Source of the DNA: JAVWGW01 sp036655915
GTDB taxonomy: Bacteria > Actinomycetota > Coriobacteriia > Coriobacteriales > Eggerthellaceae
Reading direction: 5' to 3'
DNA length: 44,743 nucleotides
Assembly: GCA_036655915.1 (NCBI GenBank)
Contig: JAVVPE010000006.1
Coordinates: forward strand, 1-44,743
Shown piece after piece: positions 26,316-33,895 of the stretch (positions are counted from its first letter, which is position 1; each line of letters starts with the position of its first letter). The translations under genes were made by a program, and so were the position numbers. The notes under the pieces were generated by a model. That model did no database searches, was not told where the DNA came from, and was given only the letters and a program-made list of their open reading frames with translations.

Positions 26316-28052
26316 TTACTGAGGTGTGATTTTATAACGGTCGATTGCAAACGTCATTATATCCTTAAACACCGCGGTGGTTGATCTATCTCCGGGAACC
26401 TCGGTAGCACCCACAAAACAAACTAACTGGGAACTCGATTTCGGCAAATAGCCCACAAACGATATGTTGTAGACGCCTTTGACATAGCCGCCCGATTCGT
26501 CGGCAAATTCTGCCGTGCCCGTTTTGCCCGCGACCGAATAACCCTCGATTGCGGCCGGCTTGCCGGTGCCTTCCGTGACCACCGTTTCCAACATACTGGT
26601 AAGCGTGGGAATGGCCGCCTTGTTCGCGATGACATCTTCGGTGGGATACGTGATGGCTTCGCCACTTTGCGGCTTGGCAATTAGGAAGTGGGGCGTGCAT
26701 TCAAGGCCGTTGTTGGTAAGCGCCCCGTAAAAGCGCGCCATCTGCAAAGGCGTGATAGAAACGCCCTGGCCAAAGCTGACATTGTAGGCCTGAATAAGCG
26801 ACCATTTGGCCTGGTCTAGCAGGTAGCCCGATGCTTCGCCGGGGTAATCGACGCCGGTTGCTTCGTTGAGGTTATAGCGAATAATGGCATCGTAGAGCAC
26901 GGGGAAGGTCAGCTTTTCAGCCGCCAAAGACATGCCCACATTTGAACTGCGATCCAAAATATCACGCAGCGACATGGTTTGATCTGCGCGGTCATGGGCA
27001 TCGGACACGAAGTATTCATCGGCAGCCAAAGAATTGGGGCAAAAAATCGTATCGTCAGGCGTCATCACGCCCGCTTCCAAAATGCCTAAAACGGTTACGG
27101 CCTTAAAGATGGACCCCGGCTCAAAGGCCGTGGTGATCGACCGCAATTCGGTGGCACCCGCTTCCACCTTGCTGGTATCCGACGGGTTGAAGTAAGGCAG
27201 CGAAGCGCAGGCGTAAATTTCACCTGTCGCGCCATCCATGATGACCGAATTGCCCCCCTTGCCTTCCAAATCACCCACGCCTTGCGCCAGGCGGCCCTCC
27301 AGATATTCTTGCATGCCCACATCAAGAGAAACGATAATATCCTGCCCGTTTGTTGCCGCCGTATCTTCGCGCACGCCGCCCGGGATGGGGGTGCCGTTGG
27401 CGCCGCGTTCGGCCACCATCTTGCCTGGCGACCCCTGAAGGATGTCGTCGTAGTAAAGCTCTAAGCCGGAAAGGCCGGCGTCATCGTTGCCCACAAAGCC
27501 GATCACCTGGCCGCCCACCTGATTGTTGGGGTAAACGCGCTTGGAATCGGGAAGAAAATAGATGCCCTCAAGATCCATGGCCTTGACCGTCTTGGCGGCA
27601 TCGGCATCGGCCTTGCGCTTGACGTAGGCAAAGGGGGTATCTTGCGCCTCAAGCGCATCTTGGTAATCGCTTGCCTGGCCCCCCAAAGCTGTGGCAAGTT
27701 TTGCCGCCACGCCAGCGGCATCCTTTACTTCGGTCGGGTTGCAGTAAACGGTGGTGGCGTCGACACTTTTAGCCATGACGCTGCCGTTGCGATCGTAAAT
27801 GGTGCCCCGCCGCGGCGAAAGTTCGATGGTGGTTGTGCGGGATTCTTGCGCCTGCGCGGAATACTCTTGCGCCACCACCACCTGCAAAAACACCAACCTT
27901 GCCACAAAGATAAGCAGGACGGCGAAAAAGATAACGACGATGCCCATCGCGCGCGATGAATTAAGTGAGATATCCTGCCCGGGGAAAAAGGAGCCCTTAC
28001 GCGCAGTTTTTGAGGGGGCATTTCCCGCGTTGGATCGTTTGCGCGAAGCCAT
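26316..28052 (-). CDS. ftsI: FtsI/PBP2-type class B penicillin-binding protein
   Basis: The 578 residues comprise a short basic cytoplasmic tail, one transmembrane helix (about 36-59), the dimerisation/pedestal region with RRGTIYDRNGSVMAKS (81-96), and a transpeptidase domain. The active-site motifs are S314-I-F-K317 (EPGSIFKAVT), S369-S-N371 and K510-T-G512 (AGKTGTAEF). It cross-links septal peptidoglycan and pairs with FtsW. No PASTA domains are present at the C-terminus. The gene lies between ftsL and murE with gaps of only a few bases. Confidence 0.96.
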   Translation of the reverse strand: MASRKRSNAGNAPSKTARKGSFFPGQDISLNSSRAMGIVVIFFAVLLIFVARLVFLQVVVAQEYSAQAQESRTTTIELSPRRGTIYDRNGSVMAKSVDATTVYCNPTEVKDAAGVAAKLATALGGQASDYQDALEAQDTPFAYVKRKADADAAKTVKAMDLEGIYFLPDSKRVYPNNQVGGQVIGFVGNDDAGLSGLELYYDDILQGSPGKMVAERGANGTPIPGGVREDTAATNGQDIIVSLDVGMQEYLEGRLAQGVGDLEGKGGNSVIMDGATGEIYACASLPYFNPSDTSKVEAGATELRSITTAFEPGSIFKAVTVLGILEAGVMTPDDTIFCPNSLAADEYFVSDAHDRADQTMSLRDILDRSSNVGMSLAAEKLTFPVLYDAIIRYNLNEATGVDYPGEASGYLLDQAKWSLIQAYNVSFGQGVSITPLQMARFYGALTNNGLECTPHFLIAKPQSGEAITYPTEDVIANKAAIPTLTSMLETVVTEGTGKPAAIEGYSVAGKTGTAEFADESGGYVKGVYNISFVGYLPKSSSQLVCFVGATEVPGDRSTTAVFKDIMTFAIDRYKITPQ

Positions 28053-28055
28053 GTA

Positions 28056-28523
28056 TTAGCCCTGGTGCGCAGCTGCGGCTAAACTTTGGGAAAGCGACAG
28101 GTTGCCAGAAGCGTCGGTCGAAACGACATCGGCGGGCAGCGTGAGCGCGGCGGAGCCTGCGGCAGCGCCCATGCTTAATGCTGCGGCTGCTTGCTTCACA
28201 TAGCTGGGGTTGGAAAGATGGCTTTGCGCCACTTCCAAATCGTTGCTGGCAGCACGTACGGAAGTGATTTGGGCGGCAACTTCTTCGGAAGCTAAGGCCG
28301 TGGTCACCGTTGCCGAAACTAAGGCGATGCGCGCAAAACCGATAAGCGCCAAAACCAGCAGCGCAGCCGCACCAAACTTGGCGATGGCCAAAATTTGCGG
28401 CGACAGGGTATTTTGGTGGGTGGTCTTACCACGACCAGGTACAACGTGTACTTGTACTTTTCGTTGCGGACGCGTCTGGCGCTCGGGGTAATCGTAGCGA
28501 TATGCGGGTGCAGCACCTGCCAT
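28056..28523 (-). CDS. ftsL: FtsL-like bitopic division protein
   Basis: This 155-residue protein has a basic N-terminus, one transmembrane helix (about 48-72, IAKFGAAALLVLALIGFARIALVSA) and a periplasmic coiled-coil-like stretch (about 75-125). FtsL sequences diverge strongly, so the call rests mainly on topology, size and position between rsmH and ftsI, where ftsL is found in nearly all dcw clusters. FtsL with its partners activates FtsW-FtsI. The start is behind AAGGAGGTG, a very strong site. The C-terminal 40 residues are Ala/Ser-rich and poorly structured. Confidence 0.8.
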   Translation of the reverse strand: MAGAAPAYRYDYPERQTRPQRKVQVHVVPGRGKTTHQNTLSPQILAIAKFGAAALLVLALIGFARIALVSATVTTALASEEVAAQITSVRAASNDLEVAQSHLSNPSYVKQAAAALSMGAAAGSAALTLPADVVSTDASGNLSLSQSLAAAAHQG

Positions 28524-28553
28524 GAGCCACCTCCTTTTCTGTGTTTAATCTTC

Positions 28554-29510
28554 CTATAAACGCTCGGCAACCCGCAGTTTCGCACTGCGAGCGCGTGGAT
28601 TACGCTCAATTTCTTCAACCGTGGGAAGCTGCGGGCGGCGCGTAAGCAGCTTGATGCTCGGTTTGTTATTACATACACATACCGGCAGTTCAGGTGGGCA
28701 AATGCATCCTTGCGCGTGCTTTGCAAAAACGTCTTTGACTATCCGATCTTCCAGCGAATGGTAACTGATGACCACGATGCGTCCGCCGGGTGCAAGCCAG
28801 CGCAAGGCTGATTCCAAGCCGCGTCGCAAAACGGTCAATTCTGCATTCACTTCTATGCGCAGTGCCTGAAACGTCCGTTTGGCAGGATGCCCCCCGGCGC
28901 GGCGCGCAGAAGCGGGAACAGCGGCTTTGATAACCTCCACCAACTGCTCGCTTGTGGCAATGGGTTGTTCGGCGCGCATCTTGACAATGAATTCTGCAAT
29001 GCGACTTGCCCATTTCTCGTCTGAATAGTCACGGATAATCCGAGTGAGATCTGCTGCGTTGTAAGTGTTGACGATCTCTGCTGCGTTTAAGGTTTGTTTG
29101 CCCGGATCCATCCGCATATCAAGTGGGCCATTCTCTTTGAAAGAGAAGCCGCGAGATGGCGTGTCAATCTGTACCGATGAAACTCCCAAATCGAATAAAA
29201 ACGCATCGACGGCGGGCACTTCCGCCTGCAAAAGCAAGGCGTCCATATCGCCAAAGTTGCCGCGCAAAAGGTGCAATTCGGGGCGCGTTTGTTCAGGTAT
29301 GCGTTCAAGACGTTCACGCGCGGCGGCAAGCGCCACTTCATCTTGGTCGATCCCGATTAACGTTCCCTGTGCGCCTAGTTGCTTGGCCACTTCCTGGGAA
29401 TGCCCTGCGCCGCCGAGTGTTGCGTCCACGAATGTATACTGTGTTTGAAGCTGGAGATATTCGAGGCACTCGGCGAGCAGAACCGGTGTATGCCGATATT
29501 CATTTGTCAT
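28554..29510 (-). CDS. rsmH: 16S rRNA m4C1402 methyltransferase RsmH (MraW)
   Basis: The chosen start ATG 29510 gives MTNEYRHTPVLLAECLEYL, the usual family N-terminus, and 318 residues. A GTG at 29534 overlapping the mraZ stop by 4 nt is an alternative that adds 8 residues. Motifs are FVDATLGGAGHSQE (SAM site), GIDQDEVAL, FLFDLGVSSVQID, GFSFKENGPLDMRMD, RRAGGHPAKRTFQALRIEVN, LAPGGRIVVISYHSLEDRIVK and the C-terminal NPRARSAKLRVAERL. It methylates N4 of C1402 in 16S rRNA. It follows mraZ in the conserved order. Confidence 0.96.
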   Translation of the reverse strand: MTNEYRHTPVLLAECLEYLQLQTQYTFVDATLGGAGHSQEVAKQLGAQGTLIGIDQDEVALAAARERLERIPEQTRPELHLLRGNFGDMDALLLQAEVPAVDAFLFDLGVSSVQIDTPSRGFSFKENGPLDMRMDPGKQTLNAAEIVNTYNAADLTRIIRDYSDEKWASRIAEFIVKMRAEQPIATSEQLVEVIKAAVPASARRAGGHPAKRTFQALRIEVNAELTVLRRGLESALRWLAPGGRIVVISYHSLEDRIVKDVFAKHAQGCICPPELPVCVCNNKPSIKLLTRRPQLPTVEEIERNPRARSAKLRVAERL

Positions 29511-29530
29511 TCCGCTCACGTCTGGGGACC

Positions 29531-29956
29531 TCACACGAACAGCGTATCAAGCACAACGCTGCTGCAGAAATCGTCCCAACGCTTCGCGTCCCAAATCTCA
29601 AAGTGATCGGTATCCCCGATAAGAATGACTTCCTTGTCAAGGCCTGCTGCTTCGCGCTGGGTAGGCGAGATGCCGATGCGATTGGACGCATCAACTTCGA
29701 TATCAATCGCACGCGAATTCAAAACCTTGCGCTGATTGATGTGTACCGAATTGCTCGCTTGAAAACCGCCATCTTTATCAAACAGCGATTTCACCCATTC
29801 GTCGAAGCCTTCCGGCTCAAACACGTAAAGACACTCGCCTTTAGGGGATAACGTGACCATAAGATTTTTCGCAAGAACTTTACGGAATGCGGCGGGAAGA
29901 GACAGGCGGCCTTTTGCATCGAGTTTGTGGCGAAATTCGCCATGCAATCCTGCCAT
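29531..29956 (-). CDS. mraZ: MraZ, transcriptional repressor of the dcw cluster
   Basis: This 141-residue protein is made of two AbrB-like SpoVT domains. The first is GEFRHKLDAKGRLSLPAAFRKVL (about 6-28) with YVFEPEGFDEWVKSL; the second is AIDIEVDASNRIGISPTQREAAGLDKEVILIGDTDHFEIWD. Both contain the DxxxR loop of the family. MraZ forms oligomeric rings that bind G-rich repeats at its own promoter and represses the dcw genes. The expected G-box row is present just upstream (29999-30093). The start has a GGAGGGAT site. Confidence 0.96.
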   Translation of the reverse strand: MAGLHGEFRHKLDAKGRLSLPAAFRKVLAKNLMVTLSPKGECLYVFEPEGFDEWVKSLFDKDGGFQASNSVHINQRKVLNSRAIDIEVDASNRIGISPTQREAAGLDKEVILIGDTDHFEIWDAKRWDDFCSSVVLDTLFV

Positions 29957-29998
29957 GCTCTTATCCCTCCTTCCGAATCAGTTCTTTCGACAAGGCAC

Positions 29999-30093
29999 AT
30001 TCTATCCCACTTTGTCCCACTTCGCAACAAAATCTGCCCCATCATCCCCTATTTCCCCCTTCGCTGCCCCACGCTGCCCCCTTTATTCCCCCC
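29999..30093 (-). promoter_or_regulatory. mraZ/dcw promoter within a row of MraZ-type G-boxes phased at about 10 bp
   Basis: On the minus strand: -35 TTGCGA (30027-30022), 17-bp spacer, -10 TAGAAT (30004-29999), so transcription should begin near 29992. G-runs of 3-6 bases start (plus-strand C-runs) at 30006, 30016, 30037, 30046, 30055, 30067, 30077 and 30088, a period of 9-12 bp; the one missing box is where the -35 sits. The two boxes between -35 and -10 read GTGGGA, the known MraZ core. The rest of the 343-bp gap to xerD (30094-30299) shows only a 6-bp hairpin, GCCACA/TGTGGC, at 30162-30179. Confidence 0.8.
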
Positions 30094-30299
30094 GTGTGCG
30101 CAGCACTTGCAAACGACGGCAGTGCGCTGAAAACTAATTGTTGCCGCAACGGGGAAATGCCGCCACAAGATGCTGTGGCAGCAAAGGCCGGCGAGGGAAA
30201 TATGCAGGATGTGTGGGTTTGTCGCAGCGCCGGGGCGCACACCGCCGCCAACCGCTGGGCGGCCGCCGCTGGCGCGGGTCGAGCGGGGGTCGGGCGCGG

Positions 30300-31193
30300 C
30301 TAGGCGCGGGGGTGTGCGGCGCGGTATTCTTCCTGGATGTGGGTGCGCGAAACGTGCGTGTATACCTGAGTGGTGGCAATATCGGCGTGCCCCAGTATTT
30401 CCTGGATCACGCGCAAATCGGCACCGCCTTCTAATAAGTGTGTGGCAAACGAATGGCGCAGCGTATGCGGGTGCAAGTTTTCCACGCCGATATAAAGCCC
30501 CGCGCGCGCCACAATCGCATGCATACTTTGGCGGCTCAAGCGCCCGCCGCGCGCGTTAAGAAACACGGCCGCCACCGGCTTAGATGCTGCCGCCACCAAC
30601 GCGGGACGCGCCGTAGCCAGGTAAGTTTGCAGCGCACGCTGCGCCGCGCCCGCAATAGGCGTGATGCGTTCTTTTGACCCCTTGCCCACCACGCGCAGAT
30701 AGCCTCCATCGAAAAACACATCGCCTACGCACAGCCCTACCGCCTCGCTTGCGCGCAGGCCGCAGCCATAAAAAACCTCAAGCAGCGCCCTGTTGCGCGC
30801 TGCCAAGGGGCCTTCGCCAAAATCTTGGGCAAGCAGGCGCGTCGTCTGATCGATGGAAAGCACATCGGGTAAGTTTTCGGGCACACGGGGCAGCGTGAGT
30901 GTATCAAGCGGGTTGTTCGTGCAGTAGTTTTCGCGCACCAAAAAGCGATGAAAGCCCTTCAGCACCGAAATATGACGTTCCCGGGTGCGCGGGGCAAAGG
31001 CACGCTCAAGCAGATTTGCCTGGTAGGCCACCGCATCTTCGCGCTGGATGGCACGCACGTCATCCACCTGGCGCGTCGCCAAAAATTCCGCATAATCGCG
31101 CAGGTCACGACCGTAGGCAGCAATGGTTAGGGGCGAAGACCCGCGTTCCACACTTAAGTGGGAAAGGTAATCTTCTATGGCCGTTTGCAGCAT
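30300..31193 (-). CDS. xerD: XerD-type tyrosine recombinase
   Basis: The start is ATG 31193 (MLQTAIEDYLSHLSVERG) after AGGAAGGG; the frame is open further upstream without a good site. The 297 residues comprise an N-terminal SAM-like core-binding domain (about 1-95) and a catalytic domain. The tyrosine-recombinase residues are all present: R147 (GLRASE), K171 (VVGKGSKER), H243-x-x-R246 (HPHTLRHSFATHLL), H269 (ILGHAD) and Y278 (TTQVYTHV). The length and LLEGGADLRVIQEILGHA match XerC/XerD, which resolve chromosome dimers at dif. XerD is more likely than XerC by overall pattern. No phage or integron context is seen. Confidence 0.9.
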   Translation of the reverse strand: MLQTAIEDYLSHLSVERGSSPLTIAAYGRDLRDYAEFLATRQVDDVRAIQREDAVAYQANLLERAFAPRTRERHISVLKGFHRFLVRENYCTNNPLDTLTLPRVPENLPDVLSIDQTTRLLAQDFGEGPLAARNRALLEVFYGCGLRASEAVGLCVGDVFFDGGYLRVVGKGSKERITPIAGAAQRALQTYLATARPALVAAASKPVAAVFLNARGGRLSRQSMHAIVARAGLYIGVENLHPHTLRHSFATHLLEGGADLRVIQEILGHADIATTQVYTHVSRTHIQEEYRAAHPRA

Positions 31194-31240
31194 AACGATG
31201 TGCCCTTCCTCTAAGCCGCCGCGCGCCCACAAAAGTAGGC

Positions 31241-31246
31241 TATAAT
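31241..31246 (+). promoter_or_regulatory. Candidate -10 of the DUF1846 gene
   Basis: A consensus TATAAT lies 83 bp upstream of the DUF1846 start codon in the divergent gap. No convincing -35 is found at 16-18 bp, so the call is tentative. Confidence 0.35.
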
Positions 31247-31328
31247 TTAGCAGGTGTGTACCGTCACCAAAACGTGATAGTCCCACTGTAACGCAAGCTT
31301 ATTACCCACGAAAGGGGCGCCACCTTTT

Positions 31329-32810
31329 ATGCGCATTGGATTTGATAACGATCGCTACATCGCCTTGCAGGCCGAACACATCCGCAACCGTATCGCTCAA
31401 TTTGGTGGCAAACTCTATCTGGAATTTGGTGGCAAACTTTTTGACGATTATCACGCCTCGCGCGTGCTGCCCGGTTTTGAGCCCGATTCCAAGATTCGCA
31501 TGCTCAAGCAGCTTATAGATGATGTGGAAATAGTCATCGTCATCAACGCCAACGACATCGAAAAAAACAAGCAGCGCGGCGATTTAGGCATCACCTACGA
31601 CGAAGATTTGCTGCGATTGATGGACATTTTCCGCGGCATGGGCTTTTTGGTCAGCAGCGTTGTGGTCACCCAATACGTAAGCCAGCCCGCCACCGATGCG
31701 TTTCGTCGGCGCCTGGAAGCGCTGGGCATAAAAACCCACCTGCACCACCCCATCGCCGGCTACCCCTACGACATCGAACACATCGTCAGCGATGAAGGCT
31801 ACGGGGTCAACGATTTTGTGGAAACAACCCGCCCCCTCGTGGTGATAACCGCGCCCGGTCCGGGCAGTGGCAAAATGGCCACGTGCCTATCGCAGCTTTA
31901 CCACGAACATAAGCGGGGAATCAGCGCCGGCTACGCCAAGTTTGAAACATTCCCCATTTGGAACCTTCCCTTAAAACACCCGGTCAACATAGCCTATGAA
32001 GCCGCCACCATCGACCTTAACGATGTGAACACCATCGACCCCTTCCACCTGGAAGCCTACGGCGAAACCACCGTCAATTACAACCGCGACGTGGAAATTT
32101 TCCCCGTGCTCAAAGCCATGATGGAACGCATTGCGGGCACGAGCCCCTACCAATCGCCCACCGATATGGGCGTGAATATGGCGGGCATGGCCATCACCGA
32201 TGACGAAATTGTGCGCGAAGCGGCCAAGCGCGAAATCGTGCGGCGCTATTTCCAAACGGCCGTCGAGGTGAAGCGCAGCGGCGTGGGCGAAGAACAGATG
32301 GAAAAGCTTGAACTTTTGATGAACCAGGCAGGCGTAAGCGCCAATTTGTTCCCCACCCGTGCCGCCGCCCTTTTGAAGGAAGAAACAACCGGCGCGCCCG
32401 CAGGAGCGATGGAACTGCCCGACGGCCGCGTGATAACGGGCAAAACATCTGAACTGCTGGGTGCCGCATCGGCGCTTTTGTTGAATACCTTAAAGGCGCT
32501 GGTAGATATCAACGACGACATCGACATCATCAGCGATTCGGCCATATCGCCCATCTGCCACCTTAAATCCGAGCAGCTCAACCACAAAAACCCGCGCCTG
32601 CATTCCGACGAAACGCTCATCGCGCTTTCCATCAGTTCGGTAACCAATCCCCTTGCCGCCGAAACGATCAAACACGTGAACAGGCTGCACGGCTGCGACG
32701 CATTTTTCTCCGTCATCATTTCATCCACCGACGAAATGCTCTATCGCGCGCTGGGCATAAACGTCTGCTGCGAACCCAAATACGAAAAGCACCGCTACTA
32801 CCACAAGTAA
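31329..32810 (+). CDS. DUF1846 family protein
   Basis: This 493-residue protein matches the DUF1846 family over its full length: MRIGFDNDRYIALQAEHIRNR, then KLYLEFGGKLFDDYHASRVLPGF, and later SDEGYGVNDFVETTRPLVV. A P-loop-like APGPGSGKMATCLSQL (175-190) suggests nucleotide binding. Family members are cytoplasmic and widespread in Gram-positive anaerobes, with no settled function. The start has AAAGGGGC upstream. It is divergent from xerD and convergent with the membrane gene at 32911; a GC-rich stem-loop separates it from the latter. Confidence 0.92.
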   Translation: MRIGFDNDRYIALQAEHIRNRIAQFGGKLYLEFGGKLFDDYHASRVLPGFEPDSKIRMLKQLIDDVEIVIVINANDIEKNKQRGDLGITYDEDLLRLMDIFRGMGFLVSSVVVTQYVSQPATDAFRRRLEALGIKTHLHHPIAGYPYDIEHIVSDEGYGVNDFVETTRPLVVITAPGPGSGKMATCLSQLYHEHKRGISAGYAKFETFPIWNLPLKHPVNIAYEAATIDLNDVNTIDPFHLEAYGETTVNYNRDVEIFPVLKAMMERIAGTSPYQSPTDMGVNMAGMAITDDEIVREAAKREIVRRYFQTAVEVKRSGVGEEQMEKLELLMNQAGVSANLFPTRAAALLKEETTGAPAGAMELPDGRVITGKTSELLGAASALLLNTLKALVDINDDIDIISDSAISPICHLKSEQLNHKNPRLHSDETLIALSISSVTNPLAAETIKHVNRLHGCDAFFSVIISSTDEMLYRALGINVCCEPKYEKHRYYHK

Positions 32811-32829
32811 AGTGGCAGCGCGATGCCTG

Positions 32830-32855
32830 CGCGCGCGCCCGATGCGGCGCGCGCG
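32830..32855. terminator. GC-rich stem-loop between convergent genes
   Basis: A perfect 10-bp stem, CGCGCGCGCC (32830-32839) with GGCGCGCGCG (32846-32855) around a CGATGC loop, lies 20 nt after the DUF1846 stop. There is no T-run. It is probably a shared terminator. Confidence 0.6.
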
Positions 32856-32910
32856 GTATGGTGCTTGGTGCAGTTCGGCGTATACAGCCTACTTGTAACC
32901 TGGAATACCC

Positions 32911-33438
32911 CTAAGCAAGCTTTGTGGGTGCGGGTTCGGGTGCCATGCGGTCGGCGGGCTTCACGCACAGCTTCGCCAAACCGCCAGCAGGTGGATCGGC
33001 CAAAAATGCCAACACCACAATCGTTGGCCAAAACTGGATGCACAACGAGGCATAGCGGTCAAAGAAATTCACGGCCTCCATCTGCCCCGTCAAAGCCGAC
33101 ATCCCTTGCGTTTCCCCAATGCCTGTCATAAAAGCTACCATGACCAGGCCAAGGAAAAACATAATCAAGGTGCTCATGAAAACGTTTTGGATCAAGGCAA
33201 ACGCAACAGAACCGGGCTTTGCACCAAAGTGCGCGGCGGCAGCAGCTGAAATGCGCGCCAGGGGCAACACGCCCGTTACCAAAAATGAGGCCACGAAAGC
33301 AATCGAAAAGCTCATGAGGTAAAACACTGGATCGATATGCGGGATGCCTTGGGCAAAGGTGAGCGCAAGACACAGCAGCGCAGAAATAATAATCGAATCG
33401 AAAAGACCGAAGAAGATGTAGTACTTTTTGCTGTACAT
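32911..33438 (-). CDS. Small four-helix membrane protein of the Mo-enzyme operon
   Basis: The start is ATG 33438 (MYSKKYYIFFGLF) right after a GGGGG site; an upstream extension of the frame lacks one. The 175 residues contain four hydrophobic segments: about 10-28, 40-65, 83-105 and 128-148. The two halves look like repeats of a two-helix unit reminiscent of DUF2798, but I cannot confirm the family. It lies 110 bp after the Fe-S gene on the same strand, so it may be the third gene of the operon and act as a transporter or membrane component. Function is not assigned. Confidence 0.75.
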   Translation of the reverse strand: MYSKKYYIFFGLFDSIIISALLCLALTFAQGIPHIDPVFYLMSFSIAFVASFLVTGVLPLARISAAAAAHFGAKPGSVAFALIQNVFMSTLIMFFLGLVMVAFMTGIGETQGMSALTGQMEAVNFFDRYASLCIQFWPTIVVLAFLADPPAGGLAKLCVKPADRMAPEPAPTKLA

Positions 33439-33548
33439 AAAGCCCCCTATCTCGACAGGTGGGAAGCGGTGTGCGCACAGCGCAGCAACCTGCCTGCATG
33501 CACACACACCGCACCTTCTGAAAGAAAGTGTTTTTCCCTTAAGTGAAG

Positions 33549-33893
33549 CTACGCAACCACAAACAGCGTTTGATCAACTTTGTTCGCAAGTTTCTTTTCC
33601 AATTCTTCAAGCGGGCCAAATTCCAGGCATAAAGCTTGGCAGTGCTGCACGCAGGTGGGCACTTTGCCCAAGCCACGGCGAGCCGCACAGCTATCACACT
33701 GCGCCGTCGGGATGGGCAAGTGAGCGTATTGCCACTTGCCGCCGTCCTCTTCCCCGATCACCCAAGGCCCAATCGTAACTACTTCGATGCCGGTTTGCCC
33801 CACGGGAAGATTGTGTTCCATCTGGCACGCGATTTCGCAGGAATGACACCCTGAGCACCATTCGTTATCGACAAGAATTCCGTATTTTGCCAT
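33549..33893 (-). CDS. Small ferredoxin-like Fe-S electron-transfer subunit
   Basis: This 114-residue protein has two cysteine groups. The first is a classic 4Fe-4S motif, CSGCHSCEIAC (C13, C16, C19, C23). The second is CDSCAARRG...PTCVQHCQALC, giving C-x2-C, then C-x3-C-x3-C. It resembles a shortened DmsB/NrfC-type subunit: families with four clusters are roughly twice this size. It starts 2 bp after the stop of the catalytic subunit gene and very likely passes electrons to it. With no signal peptide on either protein, the pair should be cytoplasmic. Confidence 0.9.
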   Translation of the reverse strand: MAKYGILVDNEWCSGCHSCEIACQMEHNLPVGQTGIEVVTIGPWVIGEEDGGKWQYAHLPIPTAQCDSCAARRGLGKVPTCVQHCQALCLEFGPLEELEKKLANKVDQTLFVVA

Positions 33894-33895
33894 AG

